Shown here piece after piece: positions 62,620 through 64,000 of a stretch of DNA of 64,000 bases; the stretch's first letter is position 1, and each line of letters starts with the position of its first letter. Position numbers and translations under genes: made by a program. A model generated the notes under the pieces. It did not search any database, was not told the DNA's origin, and saw only the letters and a program-made list of their open reading frames with translations. Where the stretch lies: NCBI GenBank assembly GCA_036337945.1, contig JAYZDF010000093.1, positions 21,970-85,969 on the forward strand, read 5' to 3'. Source of the DNA: JAYZDF01 sp036337945 (GTDB lineage: Bacteria > Myxococcota > Kuafuiibacteriia > Kuafuiibacteriales > Kuafuiibacteriaceae).

Positions 62620-63099
62620 GTGAGACGCTTTTCATTGACGAACCAAGTACTGAAATATCTGACGCTCGCTTGTATCTCGTTCATGCTTTTGAGCTGTAAT
62701 GTCCCGAAGCTGAACATCGAAGTGGCCGCCTCAGACCCAAACATCGACCTAACCGACGTGACTCGATATAGAGTCATCATTCGGCAGCTCACCGATACCT
62801 ATCCCGCACTCGCTCAAGATTACCCCGCGGGAACGACCTTCGACATCGATACAGCTGTGATCCCCGGCGAAGAATTTTACGTTCTCATCCAAGCCTGGAA
62901 AGGCTGCGAAAACCCGCCCAATATTTGTCCCGATGATATTCTCGCCGCGGACAATGAGTGTCGCTGCGTAAATGCAAATCCCAAATTTCAGCGGATCGTC
63001 GCCGAGGGCTGTACCCCCTGGCTTTCACTGACCAAAGGCGAAGATACGCTGAGTATTAGCCTATCGGAGCCCTCGAACGCCTGTCCGCCCAGCCTGTAA
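62620..63099 (+). CDS. Small lipoprotein, module B
   Basis: The start is read as the GTG at 62620, because the Shine-Dalgarno AAGGA (62608-62612) is seven bases before it but only one base from the ATG at 62614. The 159-residue protein has a lipobox (FMLLSC), then a beta-rich domain with about seven cysteines ('AWKGCENPPNICPDDIL', 'NECRCVN'). It immediately follows the secreted PEGA gene, as the Cys-rich lipoprotein does in module A. Function unknown. Confidence 0.75.
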   Translation: MRRFSLTNQVLKYLTLACISFMLLSCNVPKLNIEVAASDPNIDLTDVTRYRVIIRQLTDTYPALAQDYPAGTTFDIDTAVIPGEEFYVLIQAWKGCENPPNICPDDILAADNECRCVNANPKFQRIVAEGCTPWLSLTKGEDTLSISLSEPSNACPPSL

Positions 63100-63190
63100 A
63101 CCAAGCACGGGCCCGGTCCTCCACCACGAGCGCCCAGAGTCGAATCAGTAAGAAACGTGATAATTTAGCAAACTGATGAATTATTTCAGC

Positions 63191-63218
63191 TTGACATAAA
63201 TCCGCCTTATCCTTAAAT
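63191..63218 (+). promoter_or_regulatory. Promoter of tRNA-Glu
   Basis: A perfect TTGACA (63191-63196) and a TTAAAT (63213-63218) are separated by 16 bases, about 30 bases upstream of the tRNA. This is a sigma-70-type housekeeping promoter. Confidence 0.65.
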
Positions 63219-63247
63219 CACCAACTCACGGGCTAACGCCAACTTGG

Positions 63248-63320
63248 GTCCCCATCGTCTAGAGGCCCAGGACTCCGGCTTTTCACGCCGGCAACAGGGG
63301 TTCAAATCCCCTTGGGGATG
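63248..63320 (+). tRNA. tRNA-Glu (anticodon UUC)
   Basis: A 73-base cloverleaf is visible: acceptor GTCCCCA/TGGGGAT, D arm with 'CGTCTAGAGG', anticodon stem CCGGC/GCCGG with loop TTTTCAC (anticodon TTC), and T arm AGGGG-TTCAAAT-CCCCT, with discriminator G. It is very like the E. coli tRNA-Glu. CCA is not encoded. The terminal pair is G-U, as in chloroplast tRNA-Glu. It has its own promoter and terminator. Confidence 0.96.
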
Positions 63321-63327
63321 CTTTCAC

Positions 63328-63364
63328 AACGCGCTCTGCGGCAACGTAGAGCGCGTTTTTTATT
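63328..63364 (+). terminator. Rho-independent terminator after tRNA-Glu
   Basis: AACGCGCTCT (63328-63337) pairs perfectly with AGAGCGCGTT (63348-63357) across a ten-base loop, followed by a T-rich run. Strong intrinsic terminator. Confidence 0.92.
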
Positions 63365-63445
63365 TCCCCCTCTTTTGAGTCTCATTTGAGTCAAATACGC
63401 TGACGTTACAGGCTCACGGTAAATCAGTATTATTTCCAACAACCG

Positions 63446-63919
63446 CTATTTAGGAAGCTCAACCGCGAAGACCTTCGGGGCTTTCTTCGAAGATGCTGGT
63501 TCGGTTTGGAGCCAAAAGACCGGTTGTGACCATTTCGAAGTCGCTTCTAATGAAATTTCAGAAGTCTCGCGCTTACTTGTGAGTTTCCGATGCTCCTTTT
63601 CAAGTGTCGCAATCGTTGATTTTGCTCTGGCTGTGTAATCATGGCGAGGATTCTTTTGCACAAAAAGTTTCAGATGAACAAGTGCAGCACTGTGAAGTCC
63701 AAGCGCGCGCTCGCATTGTGCTAATCCAAGTAACGCCGTGCTGCTCGCATCAGAAAGCGTATTGGCCATCTCAAAATAAGGTAGAGCAAGCTCATATTTA
63801 CGTTCTGCAAACAGCTTCTTTCCTAGTCTATAGTTTTCTCTTGCGGCTCTATCATTGGCCATTACCGATGAAGTGAGCGTGACTAACGCGATGACAATAA
63901 CAAACTTGAGAATTCTCAT
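63446..63919 (-). CDS. Small secreted TPR-like protein
   Basis: The 157-residue protein has a signal peptide (FVIVIALVTLTSSVMA), then two or three TPR-like helix pairs ('YRLGKKLFAERKYELALPYFEMA', 'LGLAQCERALGLHSAAL'), and a tail with VFWLQTEP. TPR proteins mediate protein contacts; the partner is unknown. The upstream region beyond 63919 up to the window end shows no gene. Confidence 0.75.
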   Translation of the reverse strand: MRILKFVIVIALVTLTSSVMANDRAARENYRLGKKLFAERKYELALPYFEMANTLSDASSTALLGLAQCERALGLHSAALVHLKLFVQKNPRHDYTARAKSTIATLEKEHRKLTSKRETSEISLEATSKWSQPVFWLQTEPASSKKAPKVFAVELPK

Positions 63920-64000
63920 GGTGACACCTATAGTTGAAAATTGAGTTCACGGCCTCGAGTGAACTTTAGATCCATTGTTCGTAAGATTTTTGCCTTGTCG

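Noticed and set aside
63248..63320. G-U terminal pair in tRNA-Glu as a sign of a broken tRNA
   Set aside because: The same G1-U72 pair occurs in chloroplast tRNA-Glu; the rest of the cloverleaf is perfect.
63248..63445. tRNA-Glu as an integration site for a mobile element
   Set aside because: No integrase gene, no repeated tRNA 3' end, and a normal terminator follows directly.
1..64000. CRISPR arrays, insertion sequences, prophage genes, toxin-antitoxin pairs
   Set aside because: No regularly spaced direct repeats, transposase, integrase, phage structural or toxin-antitoxin motifs were seen in reading both strands.

Overview
This 64 kb window looks like chromosomal DNA from a predatory- or myxobacterial-type lineage (Myxococcota, Bradymonadota or a related former deltaproteobacterium). 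The evidence is the protein repertoire: DUF4215 cysteine-rich repeats, a MYXO-CTERM-like sorting tail, a CFI-box protein, lipoproteins with Asp-Ala-Gly linkers, five Hanks-type Ser/Thr kinases of the HRDVSPQN/PEGA kind, and DUF4388 domains. Base composition looks close to half G+C by eye. I saw no insertion sequence, phage, CRISPR array or rRNA, so the region reads as stable chromosome. No organism name can be given from the sequence alone.

Layout. 1-4802 (+): two translationally coupled secreted surface proteins, the first cut by the window edge. 4845-6821 (-): a triple DsbA-like thiol oxidoreductase. 7193-11477 (+): dnaK, lipA and a 2-oxoacid dehydrogenase E1-alpha with a histone-like lysine-rich tail. 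11505-28691 (-): a long housekeeping block made of a SpoIID/LytB protein, rplM-rpsI, truA-plsC, a CFI-box/outer-membrane-barrel fusion, an aspartate-semialdehyde-dehydrogenase-like pseudoenzyme, a DUF465 protein, pyrH-frr-uppS-cdsA-rseP-tsaB, pyrD and lon, followed by a DinG-type helicase (28796-30841, -).

30881-37546 (+): a kinase-DUF4388 protein, ppk1, an SH3-like membrane protein and an AstA-like acyltransferase. 37551-43422 (-): a stress-kinase locus, prkA - Hanks kinase - two small unknown proteins - yeaH. 43456-46785 (-): a four-gene operon with every junction overlapping, ECF sigma - mltG - ABC ATPase - ABC permease. 46873-51231 (+): a PEGA kinase, an NDP-sugar transferase-like protein and a PP2C phosphatase.

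51235-63099 holds two similarly built modules. In each, a Ser/Thr kinase gene lies head to head with a secreted PEGA protein gene that is followed by a lipoprotein gene. A DUF4388/J-domain/TPR protein and two more lipoproteins lie around them. The end carries tRNA-Glu(UUC) with its own promoter and terminator, and a small secreted TPR protein.

Taken together, the right half is dominated by phospho-signalling aimed at the envelope: five Hanks kinases, PrkA, one PP2C phosphatase, an ECF sigma factor, and PEGA, lipoprotein and transglycosylase outputs. The repeated kinase/PEGA/lipoprotein module, the PrkA-Hanks kinase-YeaH locus, the triple DsbA and the histone-tailed E1-alpha are the least ordinary items.
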